This document shows positions 53,111-64,000 of a stretch of 64,000 nt of DNA, in pieces. Position 1 is the stretch's first letter, and the number at the start of each line of letters is the position of its first letter. The position numbers and the translations under genes were made by a program. Below the pieces are notes generated by a model. It was given only the letters and a program-made list of their open reading frames with translations. It had not been told where the DNA came from and ran no database searches. Origin of the DNA: Heliocybe sulcata (Eukaryota; Basidiomycota; Agaricomycetes; Gloeophyllales; Gloeophyllaceae); the NCBI GenBank assembly GCA_004369045.1, contig ML213503.1, positions 1,377,343 to 1,441,342 of the forward strand. Direction: 5' to 3'.

Positions 53111-56100
53111 ATGGCCCCCAACTTCTTCTCGAAACTCGTCAAGCCCGGAGACCGGCGCTCAGGAGACATCTCGCGCGACCGTTCCCCGGCGCGCCCACAC
53201 TCAAAGTCTCTGAGTGCCGCAGACTCGGATTCCTCTTCCTTCCACTCCCCAGGACTTCTCGACGGCGACCAGTCCCGCTACAGCGACGACGGCCACCCAA
53301 ACGTCAACATTGTCCCGCCCTCGCCCGCCGGCCATGCCTTTGCCTTTCCCAGCGACGACCATTTGCCTGATGGACAGGGACATCAGCGCTTCAAGACAGA
53401 CTCGGGATTAGGTCTCGGGAATGGCCCGAGTCCCCCGCGTAGGAGCGATGGCGGTGTCGAGAGAAGGGCGGTATCATTAAATGTAGGCGTGGGGCAGTCC
53501 CCGTTATTGCAGCAGCAGCTCGACGACGCGCTGCCGACCCCTACACCTGAGAGCATGAAGGCTGCTTCCTCTTCGAACAACCTCCGCGGCTCTGCCGACG
53601 ACAGCCAGTTTTCTACCCCCAACTCCCCAGAGTCCTCTCCCGACTCGAACGGCAACCTCCCCCGCACGCCCTCCAAAAGCTCGATGCGTTCCCATCCTCG
53701 CTCCATGACCGACTCGGCTCTGGGCTTGGATCTCAAAGACATCCAAGCCTCCAATGCCTCCACCTTCTCCAGGGACGAATCGGTCATGCAGACTATCGTC
53801 GAATCTCCCACCGCCTTCCGTACCGAGTTCATCCCGCACGGCACGATCAACGTGCCCATGTCCGCCTCCGCCTCCGCCGGCTCGAACTTCCTCTCCCCAC
53901 ACAGGCGCGCAGACACGGACGCCGCATCCATCCGGTCTACCTCTACCTCGGGCAAGAAGCGCCGCCCGTGGAAACGCGGCTCGAACCCCTCGTCGCCCAA
54001 ATCGCCTCCGTCGAATCTCCCGTCGTTGCCCTCGCAGATATCCGTGACGTCGAGTGGGAGCTCGAAGAGAGACCGGAAGCAGACTGGGCTCGCGGGGGCG
54101 CTGGCTGCGACGGGCATGGCGCTTGCGAACCCGGGGACACCTATGTTCCCGGGCAACTCTAACAGCCTAAATGCTTACGGGAGAACGAACGGCGGGAGCG
54201 GCTTCACGCTGATGAAGTCGGCCTCGTCCACCTCGCTCGCGAAACAATCCGAACCGGGCTCGGCGTCGCGCACGCGCGGCGCGTCCACTTCCTCGCACGT
54301 CTCCAGTCGTCCGAACGGCGCGCGCGGCAAGAAGACGCGGTCGCGCAATACGTCGCTGGGGTCTGGGGAGACGGGTTCGGATTTGTTTGACAGTGAGAGC
54401 GACGAGGAGGGGTTGAGTGGGGACGAGGAGGATTCGGATGAGCTGGATTTGAATGATGAGGATATTCCGGTGACGGGCTTTGCGGTGGCGAGTAATAAGC
54501 GCAATGCGGATTTCCATGAGATGTTCCAGGGGATTCCGGAGGGGGATTATTTGATTGATGGTGAGTGGGCGACGTCCGTGTATATGCATGCATTTGTGCT
54601 CATTGGAGGTAGACTACGGGTGCGCACTTCAGCGCGAGATTCTGATTCAAGGACGGCTGTATATCTCGGAAAACCATGTTTGCTTCCACGCGAATATTTT
54701 CGGATGGATTACAGACGTGAGTGTTACTTTTCTCCTGGCTGCATCTTCTTGTTGACACACCCATTACTCACTCCACTTTGACATGTGATCACGCGACCGC
54801 CACGCTGCAGCTGTGCATACCGATGTACGACATCACGTCGCTGGAGAAGAAGATGACGGCGTTCGTCATCCCGAACGCGATCCAGATCAACACGCGCACG
54901 GCAAAGTACACGTTCGCGTCGTTCCTCTCGCGCGACACGACCTTTGACGTGATCTACAACATCTGGCGGCTCGCGCGCCCGGAGGACTCGAGCATGGGCC
55001 GGCCGTCGCTCGACGATGCGGTGGGTGTCAATGGAGACGTGTTGGTGGAGGGCGCGGCGGAGGGAGGGGTGAAGAAGAAGGGGAGGAAGGTGACGCAATG
55101 CGCGTGTTTGAAGGCTGGGGACCACTTTACGGAGACGGCGATGGATACGATTTTGCCTGGGACGCCGGAGAAGATTTATAATTTGATGTTTGCGAGTGGG
55201 TTTGTGAAGGAGTTTATGGTGCAGGACCAGAAGCTGATGGGTGGGTGGGCTGTTTGGTCATTACTGTGTAATGTTTCTCATTGTTTCTCCAGATATCCAG
55301 ATATCCGACTGGACGCCGTCGCCTGATAACCCGCAAGCGCTGTTTCGGAACATGTCGTACATCAAGCCGCTGTCGGGCGGGCTGGGGCCGAAGCAGACAA
55401 AGTGTGAGCTGCGGGACGAGACGCTGCACTGCGACTTTGACGACTATGTGGTGATGCTGACGACGACGCGGACGCCGGACGTGCCCAGCGGGAACGTGTT
55501 TTCGGTCAAGACGAAGACGTGCCTGATGTGGGCGAGCAATGTGAGCACGCGGATTGTCGTGACGAGCCAGGTGGAGTGGACGGGGAGGAGCTTTATCAAA
55601 GGTCCGTACTATCTTCATCGCTCGTGAATGAGACTGAAGGGCGTGGAACTTGACAGGCATCATCGAGAAGTCGTGCATTGAGGGCCAGAAGACGTACCAC
55701 TCTGAGCTGGACGCGGCTATCCGGAAGTACATCTCGGAGCACCAGTCCGAGTTCATTCCTCAAGGCATGGACGCGGAGGCTGCCATCGCAGAGGGCGAGG
55801 AGGACTCTGAGTCTCCTTCCTCGCCGGGCGGGGGCCCCGGCTCTGTCGCCACAGACACGTCGAAGAAGCGGCCCGAGCCGGGCAACCAGCGCGGGCTGCA
55901 GTGGGCCTACGACACGTTCGAAGGCGCGTACAAGGTCGGCAAGCAGAGCGCCGTGGGCGCCATCGAGCTCCTGCAGGACGCGTGGTCGCAGTCCTCGACG
56001 ACGACGGTTCTGTACTTTGTCATCGTCTTCCTCGTCTTGAGCAATATCTACTCGCTCACGATCGTCGGGAAGCGCGAGGAGGTGGGCCGGCGGCGGGAGA

Positions 56101-56315
56101 TGCGGCGGACGACGGAGGAACGGGAGAAGTGGGTGCAGGGCGTCGTGTCAGCGCTGGCGGAGGAGCTGGCAGGGCGGAGTGCTGCGACGGATGCGCCGCC
56201 AATAATACGGCCGAGTGAGGACTGGAGGGGGGAGGTTAGTGAGATCAACAAGGTGCTGGATGCCCTGGATATACGCGTACAGGGTTTGAGAGAAAGCCTC
56301 AGGGACTTGGACTAA
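53111..56315 (+). CDS. GRAM/VASt sterol-transfer protein (Lam/Aster type)
   Basis: ER-anchored lipid-transfer protein at membrane contact sites, moving sterol between plasma membrane and ER. The chosen ATG (53111) gives MAPNFFSKLVKPGDRRSG. A disordered Ser/Pro-rich region of about 450 residues precedes the GRAM domain: NADFHEMFQGIPEGDYLID, spliced to YGCALQREILIQGRLYISEN, FHANIFGWITD, then IPMYDITSLEKKMTAFVIPN. The VASt domain starts GDHFTETAMDTILPGTPEKI and includes GFVKEFMVQDQKLMDIQISDW, RNMSYIKPLSGGLGPKQTKC and RIVVTSQVEWTGRSFIKGII. One TM segment (VLYFVIVFLVLSNIYSLTIV) lies near the C-terminus, followed by a coiled coil. About 950 residues in six exons. The domain order matches yeast Lam1-6/Ysp proteins. 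Confidence 0.9.
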
Positions 56316-56808
56316 TCGCAGTAGTTGTTCTTTCTTTCTTGGCACGTCATCTTATAGCTAATATATCTTGGGTCACACTGGGTGGAATGCATGCCACTTT
56401 GCTCTGTAGTAGTTAGAAATGGTATTGTATATTTAGTGAATGCTTCTAGAAACACGTTTAATGTAGCAAGAAGATGTCGGCGTGATTAAGAGAAAGTAAG
56501 GCCCATCCGACATCAAAGCAGCTAGCTAGCGCGATTAAAAGGAGCTCTCGAAGACGTTCATGCATGCGAACGAACCGAGGTAGTTGCGGAGATGATGAAG
56601 AAAGAGTGAATGTATAACCATAGACAGCAGTGTTAAAGTAAGGCTCACGTCCCTACGACGCGCGGCACTCGACATGATAATGAGTGATTGTCGTGACGAA
56701 TATATGTTAGTCCAGATGAGCAGACGTCGGCATGAAAGTTCATAAGAGTATCCGAGACCCAGGGATACTTAGATACCATCCCTTATACCAATAATACAAC
56801 GCCCCGCG
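56316..56808. other. Spacer between convergent genes
   Basis: 493 A/T-richer bases between the sterol-transfer gene and the PX-AGC kinase; it holds both 3' ends. No gene or repeat seen. Confidence 0.4.
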
Positions 56809-59800
56809 CTACCGCGGCGGCGAGAATAAAGAGAGAACCTTTTCGGCTCCTTCCTTGTACTTCTTCAATTTCTTGTTCTTCTGCTTCTCGGGCTCTTCAG
56901 AGACGGGTGATTGGGCTTTCACAGTACCCGAGGGTCCCACTTCATCGTCGTCCCCCTCGCCGTTCCCAGACTGATCAGAGGACACGCTGGCGTCGCCAAC
57001 GGACACCGCAGACTCCTTCGACTTCAACGAGGGAGACATTGGAAGGGTCGTGCCGTCGGAGGAAGCAGGGGTCATGACCCCGGTGGATGTCGATGAGGAC
57101 ATGGTCGCAGAAGCCGACTGGCTGAGACTTGGACTCGTGAAAGACTGCGTGGAAGAAGGCTTGGGGCGCAGGAATTGCCTGGGGTGCTTCCTGAAGGTCA
57201 AACCAGCCGTCCTTCCTCTGCGCTGCTTCTCGGACGGTGATGGTGGACCACTGGCCTCGGCGAGTTCAGACTTACTCGATTTGCCAGACATCAGACGAGG
57301 AGTTGAGCGGGCAGGGGTTGAACCCTTGCGTAGCGCCAACCTGTATCGGTCAACAACGCCCCGCGCGAACAACGTCGCACCCTTGGCACCATTGCGCTCC
57401 TCGCCTTCTCCAGCTTCTACGAAGTCCCAGTCATCGTCCTCCTCATCCCGCTCATTAGCCTCGGTCTCGTCCCCACCAGCATCAGATATGTATCGATCCA
57501 ATGCTGCAATACCGGACTTCTCTCTGCGACTGCGCGTGAAGCGAGCAGACTTGGGCTTCGATTTCTCGGCCTTCTTCGGTTCCGTGGGAGCAACACCGGA
57601 CAGCTCTTTTCTGGCAGTATCCATCGAAGTGCGACCTTTGGTCGGCGGAACCACGTGCTTGACCTTGGCATCCTCCGCCGCGGCCTCTTCCGCGGTTGCT
57701 GCATCGGCCGGCGTCTCGACCGTGGCGACTTCTTTGTTGGCCTGCTCAGCCATGGAGTCAGTTGAGGCAACGGCAGCCTCAGATATGTCCAAGACTTCGG
57801 TCTTAGGTTCTTCTTCATTGTCCGTTGCCTCCTCTGATAGATCCTCGTCCTCGTCATCCAGAAGGATAGAGTGGCGGCCCTTGAACGAATAGCCGTCGAA
57901 CACATCAACGGTCTCCTCCTCGCCCGGATGTACCGAGGGGCTGCGGGATTGCAGTGGAGTGGAGGAGGACTCATCCCCATCGGTACGGTCCGTGTCCGTC
58001 TGATCACGTTCCTGATCAGTATCGGTCTCATCCTGTTCGGCAGGGTCGTGGATAACGGGCTCCATCTCAAGGAAGGTGTCATCGAAGTTCTGGGTATCGC
58101 TAGCGTTCTTAGGATCGACTGGAGGGATGTAAGGCGCTACAAAACAGCTTCTCAGCACATACAGTTACATGGTTAGCGGAATGAGACGCACGTATGTAGC
58201 GCTTGTAATAGACATGCGACCAGTCTCTGTTAAGGAAGAATCAGACTTCATCCCCACGCATCTGGCTTGGCACATACATCATGGAGAAGTAAGGATGCTT
58301 CTTGATCCTAGGCTCACAGATCCTAAGCGCGGGATTGCGTTGAAGCAGCTGCAGAGATGAGGGAGCATTAGCTGCAGTTTATGCGATACCTACGCGTGCA
58401 CATGGTCACTTACACCACGAATCAAACTTTTGGTGTCCTGGTCCATCGTCCTGTCGTCTGGGAATTGAAGCTCGTCTTGTAGCACCCTGACATACATGTC
58501 AGAGTGGTTGTTGGCCCAGAATGGCGTCTGTTAAACAGCGACTTAGTATCACATACAGCAAACAACGGTAGAGAACAAACAATTCCAGTCAACATCTCGT
58601 AGAGCATCGTACCGAAGCTCCACCAGTCAACCTCGTAGCTGTAAGGCAGACCCTGGATCACCTCAGGTGCCAAGTACTCGGCCGTGCCGCAGAATGTGCT
58701 TGTTGTATCGTGTTGCCCGACAGGTTGGCCCGGCCACCCGCTCAACTCTCCATTTTCGCCCGTCATCCAGTGAGGCAAGCTCGGAGTGGGTGTTCCCGGC
58801 GCAGAGGAGTAGAACTCGCCCCTTTGACCAGAAGGAGTCGACGGTGCGGTAACAGCGTTCGTCCGGCGGGGGAATTCCTTCGAAAGACCGAAGTCAGTCA
58901 AGACAATGTGGCCATCACCGCCGATTAGTATGTTCTCGGGCTTCAGATCGCGATATATAACACCCGAGGCATGGAGGCCTTCCACACCCTCGACAATTTC
59001 GGCGGCATAGAACCGGGCTCTGTCACGTCCGAGGCGACCCCATCGTGCCAGTTGAGTGGCCAAATCACCCCCGGGATGGAAGTCCTGCAGGGATAGTAGA
59101 TGTAAGAATTGAGGGTTTTCAGGATATCGGCTAGCAAGTGGACCTCACCATAACCAGATACAAATGATCCTTATCGTGGAAACTCCACCATAATTTCACG
59201 ACGAATGGGTCTGAGCTCTCGGCAGCCATACGCTTCAGAACCGCCTGCTCAGTTAGAGTGTGCTGCAGTTCCTGGTGGGCCAACACATGTCGCTTGGTGA
59301 TTGCCTTGAGAGCGTAGAAGTCCGTCGACGCCTTGTGGCGCACGAGCAAGACTTTGCCTGCACATCCCTTGCCAAGGACCCGAATCATCTCGAAGTCATT
59401 GATCACGACCTTCCTCTGCGACTTCTTCTTGGCCAGCTGCTTGTTGGGGTCGGTGGACCGGGAACGCTTTTTGCGCTCGGCACGGTCATTCCCCGACGGC
59501 GCTATCGAAGACTCATCACCAGTTTGTGAAGCACTGTCTCCGTTGGTCACCGATGTCTCATACTTCTTCGATGAACGCGCCATGGGGTCAGCTGACTGCG
59601 ATCGCGGGATGCGAGCGTGCTCGCCGTTGGCCTTCCCATGGCCCTCTGTATGATCATCCGCGCCATTGAGTGTCGCAGTGTCGTCTGGCACTGCTTCACT
59701 CGCGTCTCCGGGCACTGGAGCGTCGCCCTCCTTCGCTGACTTTCTATGAGCAGCATCTTCCTCCTCCTCTTCCTCCTTAATGTCCTCTTCTCTGCCGCTA

Positions 59801-61003
59801 CTGCTCATCTTCTCGATGTCTCCGCTTGAGACTCCATTGGAAAGAGAAGCAGGATACTCCGACTCGTCAAAACTCTCCACTTCACTAACGTCGGCAGATG
59901 GGGCATTCGGATGACGCTCAGTAGGCGTCTTGGGACTGACGTGCGACGCGAGGTCAGACCGCACCCGCTTGATAGCACGCTCGATGCGGACACTCTCGAG
60001 ATCGTCGGTCCGTACACGTGAAAATCGTTTCCAAGCTCGGCTAGTGCGCAACAGCTGGTCGTTGGCTATATCCGTGAGATACGCGGCCAAAGCAGTGACG
60101 TTCGTGCTGCTGCTAGGTAGAGACTTGGCGTTCGCCGGGTTTGAGAACGGGTCGGCAATTTCCTGTGAAGGCGAGGCAATGGGCGTAGCCGCGTTTGACG
60201 GCATGCTGGGTGTGCTCGAATGATTACGTGACTGACGTGAGCCAGACGCCTTCCCTCCAGACGGGGATGCTAGCCGAGACAGAGTGTTAAGGAAGGCAGA
60301 CTTCCGTTTTGCGGGAGCAGCGACGGTCGAGGCGTCGATTGGGAGAGTCGGGATATGAGTGTTAGGATGGCTCTCTCTGAGCTTCTGATGCAGCTCTAGG
60401 ATCTCCGGGGCAGTACGCATGAGCGTAAGGTTGTGGGTGGGCGCTACACAAGATGGAATAGATCAGGTTTCTGCGCACAAAGGGGGCACCTGAACCGCTG
60501 CAAGACGTCCTTGAAACAGCGTGACAATCTGCACACGCCTACTGCAAAGACATTGCCCCCCTTTGGACTACGAAAGACGTGGACTCACTTTTCACATACA
60601 GGCTGTACGATCGCAGATCGTGCGGGTTCTCGGCAACACTGATCGTCCAAGGGCCATCCTGCTGTTGCATACGTGTACCACGCCGGAACGGACGTGACTG
60701 AGAGGGGTCCATGTCTTCGTGGTTAATGGTGACAATCTCGTCTATATCGTTATTCGAGGTGTTGTCCTGGTCGAGCAGAAATCCTTCTGTAACACTCCTA
60801 CGTTCCGCCCGGCTCTTTCTTCGCTTGGAAGTATAGCTGGATAGTGTATCGACACTCACTCGCGATCTACTTCCGCCAACAGGGGTAGACAATCGCGACG
60901 CAGCGTCTGAGTCTTTGGATAAAGCGGTGAAACCGAGGACAGTCCGAAGCTTGTTCGAACCCTGGTCCCGCTGTGGGGATGAGAGACGGAGTACACTGGG
61001 CAT
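56809..61003 (-). CDS. PX-domain AGC protein kinase
   Basis: Ser/Thr kinase with an N-terminal phosphoinositide-binding domain, in layout like SGK3. The ATG at 61003 starts MPSVLRLSSPQRDQGSNKL. The PX part runs GPWTISVAENPHDLRSYSLY, NLTLMRTAPEILELHQKLRE, then, after an insertion of about 70 residues, NVTALAAYLTDIANDQLLRT. An acidic linker follows. The kinase domain has FEMIRVLGKGCAGKVLLVRH, Lys in FYALKAITKRHVL, VIYRDLKPENILIGGDGHIV, LTDFGLSKEF, an insertion rich in SP/TP, TSTFCGTAEYLAPEVIQG and VDWWSFGTMLYEMLTGI. The AGC tail contains DTQNFDDTFLEMEP and the hydrophobic motif VFDGYSFKGR. About 260 acidic residues follow, ending KKYKEGAEKVLSLFSPPR. About 1200 residues in about nine exons. Catalytic residues are complete. 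Confidence 0.88.
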
Positions 61004-61550
61004 AGAATATGGAAGTAAATCAGTTATGGTGGGAGGAAACGAACAAGCTGGCAACAGAGGAGACCGACACAAGCAGGGGCGGATATTCAAATCCGGGATC
61101 GCAAAGGAGAGAAAGGGGCGTCTAGGTGACGAGAATTAGGTTATAGGCGTTGCAGGTGAGGCGTGCTAGCCACGAGCTCCGAAGTGCTCTGAAAATACGC
61201 TGCGGTCTGATGGGCCTCGAGGACGTGTTGACGGTAGAGTTGCAGACGAAAAAACAGAATATAACGGGAGTTGGCTCCGGTCTCGACGAGCGTTGGTGAT
61301 AAAGACGGTAGAAGGTTGGCAATTATCGGTTAGCAGGCACAATGACTAGCGACTATGGTCGCTTCTAGCGTTGCCACCCTTCTGTTTACAAGCGCTTGGG
61401 GCCCCAATTTCTAATTCCACGAAATAACTTCCGCTTCTCTCCTTCAGTCACCTATACATGTCAGACAAGTCTACCGTCTAATTGTCTCTTCCCCTTTTGT
61501 GAGCTTGAACATCCATAAGGCGACCGAAACATAACTTGTCGTTCACATTG

Positions 61551-61802
61551 ATGCCGCATACCCCCAGAGGCCCAGGGTCACGCTCTAACCTGATAACGGC
61601 ACTCAGCCGTCGGGCTAAGGGTGTCTGCAGCCCTGAGAGCGGTCCGGAACCTGTCCATACTCAGTCGCATACTCAGTTGCCGTCTTCCATGAAAAAGGGC
61701 GCGAGGTCGCAACTCGACGTAAAAGGTGACATCTACCGCTTTGATATCGGTATCAACGAAATCGATATGCTCGGTGAAGGCGCCATACCCATTCCTAGAT
61801 AG
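61551..61802 (+). CDS. Doubtful small ORF, 83 residues
   Basis: Not recognised. The ATG gives MPHTPRGPGSRSNLITALSR and the frame ends LGEGAIPIPR. No signal peptide or membrane span. The segment KGDIYRFDIGINEIDML looks protein-like, but nothing supports expression. It could be an exon or a relic. Confidence 0.2.
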   Translation: MPHTPRGPGSRSNLITALSRRAKGVCSPESGPEPVHTQSHTQLPSSMKKGARSQLDVKGDIYRFDIGINEIDMLGEGAIPIPR

Positions 61803-62088
61803 TGCTCTTCACTGGAACGAGCAGCTTGGACTGACGTAGCTGACGGCAAGGCCTCGGCCTAGAGTCGTCAGGCAGAGACAATGTTAGATGTTCTGCGCCC
61901 ACTACTGTAACAGTCTAGCGCTCGACGTCCGGAGGATAAAAGGAGCCGATGACAGATATAGCCCTCATTACTGCAGCCTGAGAGAGGCGAGAGGAGCGGT
62001 TAATCAATGACCAGGCGGTCAGCAGTTCCACCAACAGTGGCGAAGATGTTGTTGCGCAAGATTGGTACGCCTGCGTAAAACCAGTAAA

Positions 62089-62349
62089 ATGTATGAACTT
62101 AAATCCTCTGAAAGGGCAAATTATCTCACCAGACTGCGCCGCCCCACGGCCCTAAGTATACCCTCATGGGGGACGGTAACCTTAGAGGATGCTGCGTGCA
62201 AGTGGTGTCAGGAGCCTGGACGAAATGTATGCCCGGACGGAGAACAGTTAGAATACATTGGATCAATGCGGAAACTTCGCCCAAGGCTGTATGAGCTTCT
62301 CTGCGACCGTGATATGATCAAGGCTGCAGATAGTACCTTCCGAACATAG
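62089..62349 (+). CDS. Doubtful small ORF, 86 residues
   Basis: Not recognised. The first ATG gives MYELKSSERANYLTRLRR, then CKWCQEPGRNVCPDGEQ with a CxxC and a further Cys, ending DSTFRT. The pattern is reminiscent of the Cys-rich C-terminal box seen in some fungal hypothetical proteins, but this is only an impression. It could be the last exon of a decayed gene. Confidence 0.22.
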   Translation: MYELKSSERANYLTRLRRPTALSIPSWGTVTLEDAACKWCQEPGRNVCPDGEQLEYIGSMRKLRPRLYELLCDRDMIKAADSTFRT

Positions 62350-62620
62350 TTGTGGGCACGGGGTCAATGGAAAGCTTAAGTCAACTCTGTGGGGAGAGGA
62401 TCGTAAGTGATAATTGACAGGGGTGGAAGGTACATAGCTTTATGCTTATGGGACATACCAAGCACATCGTAGGAAAAGGAACTGAAGGTCTTGGACAACG
62501 AATGCACATGCCCAGAGACTTTCGCGGGTGAAGGCGATGATAGTATCAAGGTCCATCTTATATTACAACCAGTCTCACAGATGTGCCACGACCGCGACAC
62601 TTTTGACATAGTACCACTCT

Positions 62621-64000
62621 TTAAGAGAATCCCGTTCGAAGTGGAGGATTGAAGACAGGGAACGGATGAGCCTACAGCGCCTTTAGGATCATAGACGACT
62701 GTAATAACAGAACGACACATACCTCCGTGTTGAACACGTAGTCTACAAATTGGCAAGTCAGGCACAGCTCGCGAGAATGATTGGCAGGACATACCCGACA
62801 GGGGCAGGACAGATGCATCCGCGAACAGCAGATAGAGGTATTTCAGAGTTTCGCTCTGAGACATGGTCAGACCCATGGCCTTTTCACTCAACTCCAGGTA
62901 CTAACCATCAGGAACGTCTCCATCTTGTCTTCGTGTCTCACAGGCAGCTCATCGACGTTAACAACGCTAGCGTACCCCCCGGTTTCGATCCGGCAGTATT
63001 TCTCGATGGCCTGGAAGATCTCCCAGCCCCAGTCGCGATATTTCTTATCTCCAGAGACCCGGAAAGCGAGAAACAGAGACTCCACAGTCTCAGGACTTCG
63101 CAACCTATTCAGCTGCGAGAGCAGTGTTGGGAGTAGAATATACATACCGCAGGATATAGCGAGCATCTAGAGGCGGGAACTGCCCGGGCCTGTACCATTA
63201 TCAGTAAACATGGTCTTCTGTGGCTGAAAGGCAACCCTCATCACCTTGCTCCTTTGATATACCAGTCTTGAGGAGCTTCTCCTTGTAACATGGAATCAAC
63301 GCCGTCGCTCGGGATTCTGAAATGCACAATCTCGGGGGCTAGACCACTGCAAAGGATAGCCTTGGTGTTTAGCTTAATGGTGACGGTAAAGACACCCACG
63401 TCGCTGTCTCATGAGTAGCCATACAAGTCTTGATGAGTTCTGCACCGGTTTTCCAGTCGCGTACTCCTTGCGGGGTCAGTAACTGCGCAGAGGGCGGAAC
63501 TGGGACATCTCCAACCAGCGCCTCCGTAGTTACAGCTCCAAGCATGAGTGAACCACCCAAGAAGCATACAAGATGATCCTGTTTTGGCGTCAGACGCCAT
63601 GACCTGGTGAAGAGATAAGTAAAGCGCCCTGACCTAGGTGGAGGATGACAGTGCTTACAATTCGCCATTTCGACCGCGTTCTGGTATAAGCTCGGCTGTG
63701 TAGGTCAGCCGCTTATTCATGCTAGTCTGGACGAGATGGCTCTGGATGGCATCCATAGTATCTATGTACATCTGGGAGAATGATCATAAGGATGCTGCAT
63801 TATTTTGGAAGAAACAGTTCTACCTCCCGGTATACGTCCTCAGTTCGATTCTGTGAAAATGAAGGTTAGCTATGACAAGCGTTGTATTTGTGACCTACTT
63901 ACTGTCTGCAGGTACTGTTTCCTGGTAGTTTGTGTTAGTACGCATCTCACTTAACACGACGAACTTTACCCACAAAAGATACTCGTAATAAGAGTCACCA
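62621..64000 (-). CDS. GH47 alpha-1,2-mannosidase, C-terminal part
   Basis: Class I alpha-mannosidase that trims N-glycans in ER or Golgi. Only the C-terminal half is in the window; the start lies beyond 64000. From the right: QTSMNKRLTYTAELIPERGR, QDHLVCFLGGSLMLGAVTTE, LAPEIVHFRIPSDG, DARYILR spliced to PETVESLFLAFRVSGDKKYR, DWGWEIFQAIEKYCRIETGG, EDKMETF, SETLKYLYLLFADASVLPLS, and the end DYVFNTEAHPFPVFNPPLRT with the stop at 62621-62623. The RPETVES, catalytic Glu regions and the NTEAHP calcium-binding Thr are all present after splicing. Many short introns. It cannot be assigned to ER mannosidase I or a Golgi type without the N-terminus. Confidence 0.9.

Larger units (their letters stand above)
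61004..62620. other. Intergenic, kinase upstream region
   Basis: 1.6 kb with two plus-strand frames of doubtful value (61551-61802 and 62089-62349) and no clear promoter box. Confidence 0.4.

Noticed and set aside
53383-54156. 257-residue minus-strand frame opposite the sterol-transfer gene
   Set aside because: Shadow of the Ser/Pro-rich N-terminal region, which is in frame with clear GRAM and VASt domains.
57050-57892. 280-residue plus-strand frame opposite the PX-AGC kinase tail
   Set aside because: It is the complement of an acidic Ser-rich coding region and has no recognisable domain.

Overview
The window looks like chromosomal DNA of a filamentous basidiomycete, most likely Agaricomycotina. 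Genes are dense and sit on both strands. Most are cut by many short GT..AG introns of about 50-60 bases. Several F-box/leucine-rich-repeat genes, a fungal caleosin, a Ctr copper transporter, GH47 mannosidase and a slicer-type Argonaute fit this group. I see no rRNA, convincing tRNA, CRISPR array, intact transposon or viral relic.

Layout, left to right. An Argonaute (minus, 309-4119) is followed by a 3-hydroxyisobutyrate-dehydrogenase-like oxidoreductase (minus, 4671-6195), which shares a short divergent promoter with a NAK-family endocytic kinase (plus, 6553-10692). A Ctr copper transporter and the Fe-S nuclease EXO5 follow on the minus strand. After a gene-poor, A-rich stretch come an F-box protein, a small secreted four-cysteine protein with kexin-type sites (18255-19544) and an HIRRGD-type fucosyltransferase-fold membrane protein. 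Two tandem F-box/LRR paralogues lie at 22129-25833, then an NR2C2AP-like protein and a tyrosine phosphatase. A mirrored pair of quinone oxidoreductases (28368-29758 minus, 30348-31642 plus) follows, one with a likely mitochondrial presequence.

The middle holds a TBC Rab-GAP, a possible 74-residue small protein, an ING-type PHD reader and an SDR enzyme. Next are the polyadenylation factor FIP1 (minus), mitochondrial ribosomal protein uL10m (minus) and the 25S rRNA methyltransferase BMT5 (minus). The right part holds another F-box-like LRR gene, a second HIRRGD glycosyltransferase, a caleosin, thioredoxin, a GRAM/VASt sterol-transfer protein (Lam/Aster type), a PX-AGC kinase with large insertions, and the 3' part of a GH47 mannosidase that runs off the right edge.

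Most genes are housekeeping and do not form one pathway. The points most worth a second look are the secreted protein built of two Cys-bounded repeats, the insertions in the PX-AGC kinase, recurring short motifs in the NAK-kinase tail, the mirrored oxidoreductase pair, and a FIP1 start codon that seems to be split by an intron. Exon limits were read by eye from splice sites and family conservation; where only approximate, this is said.
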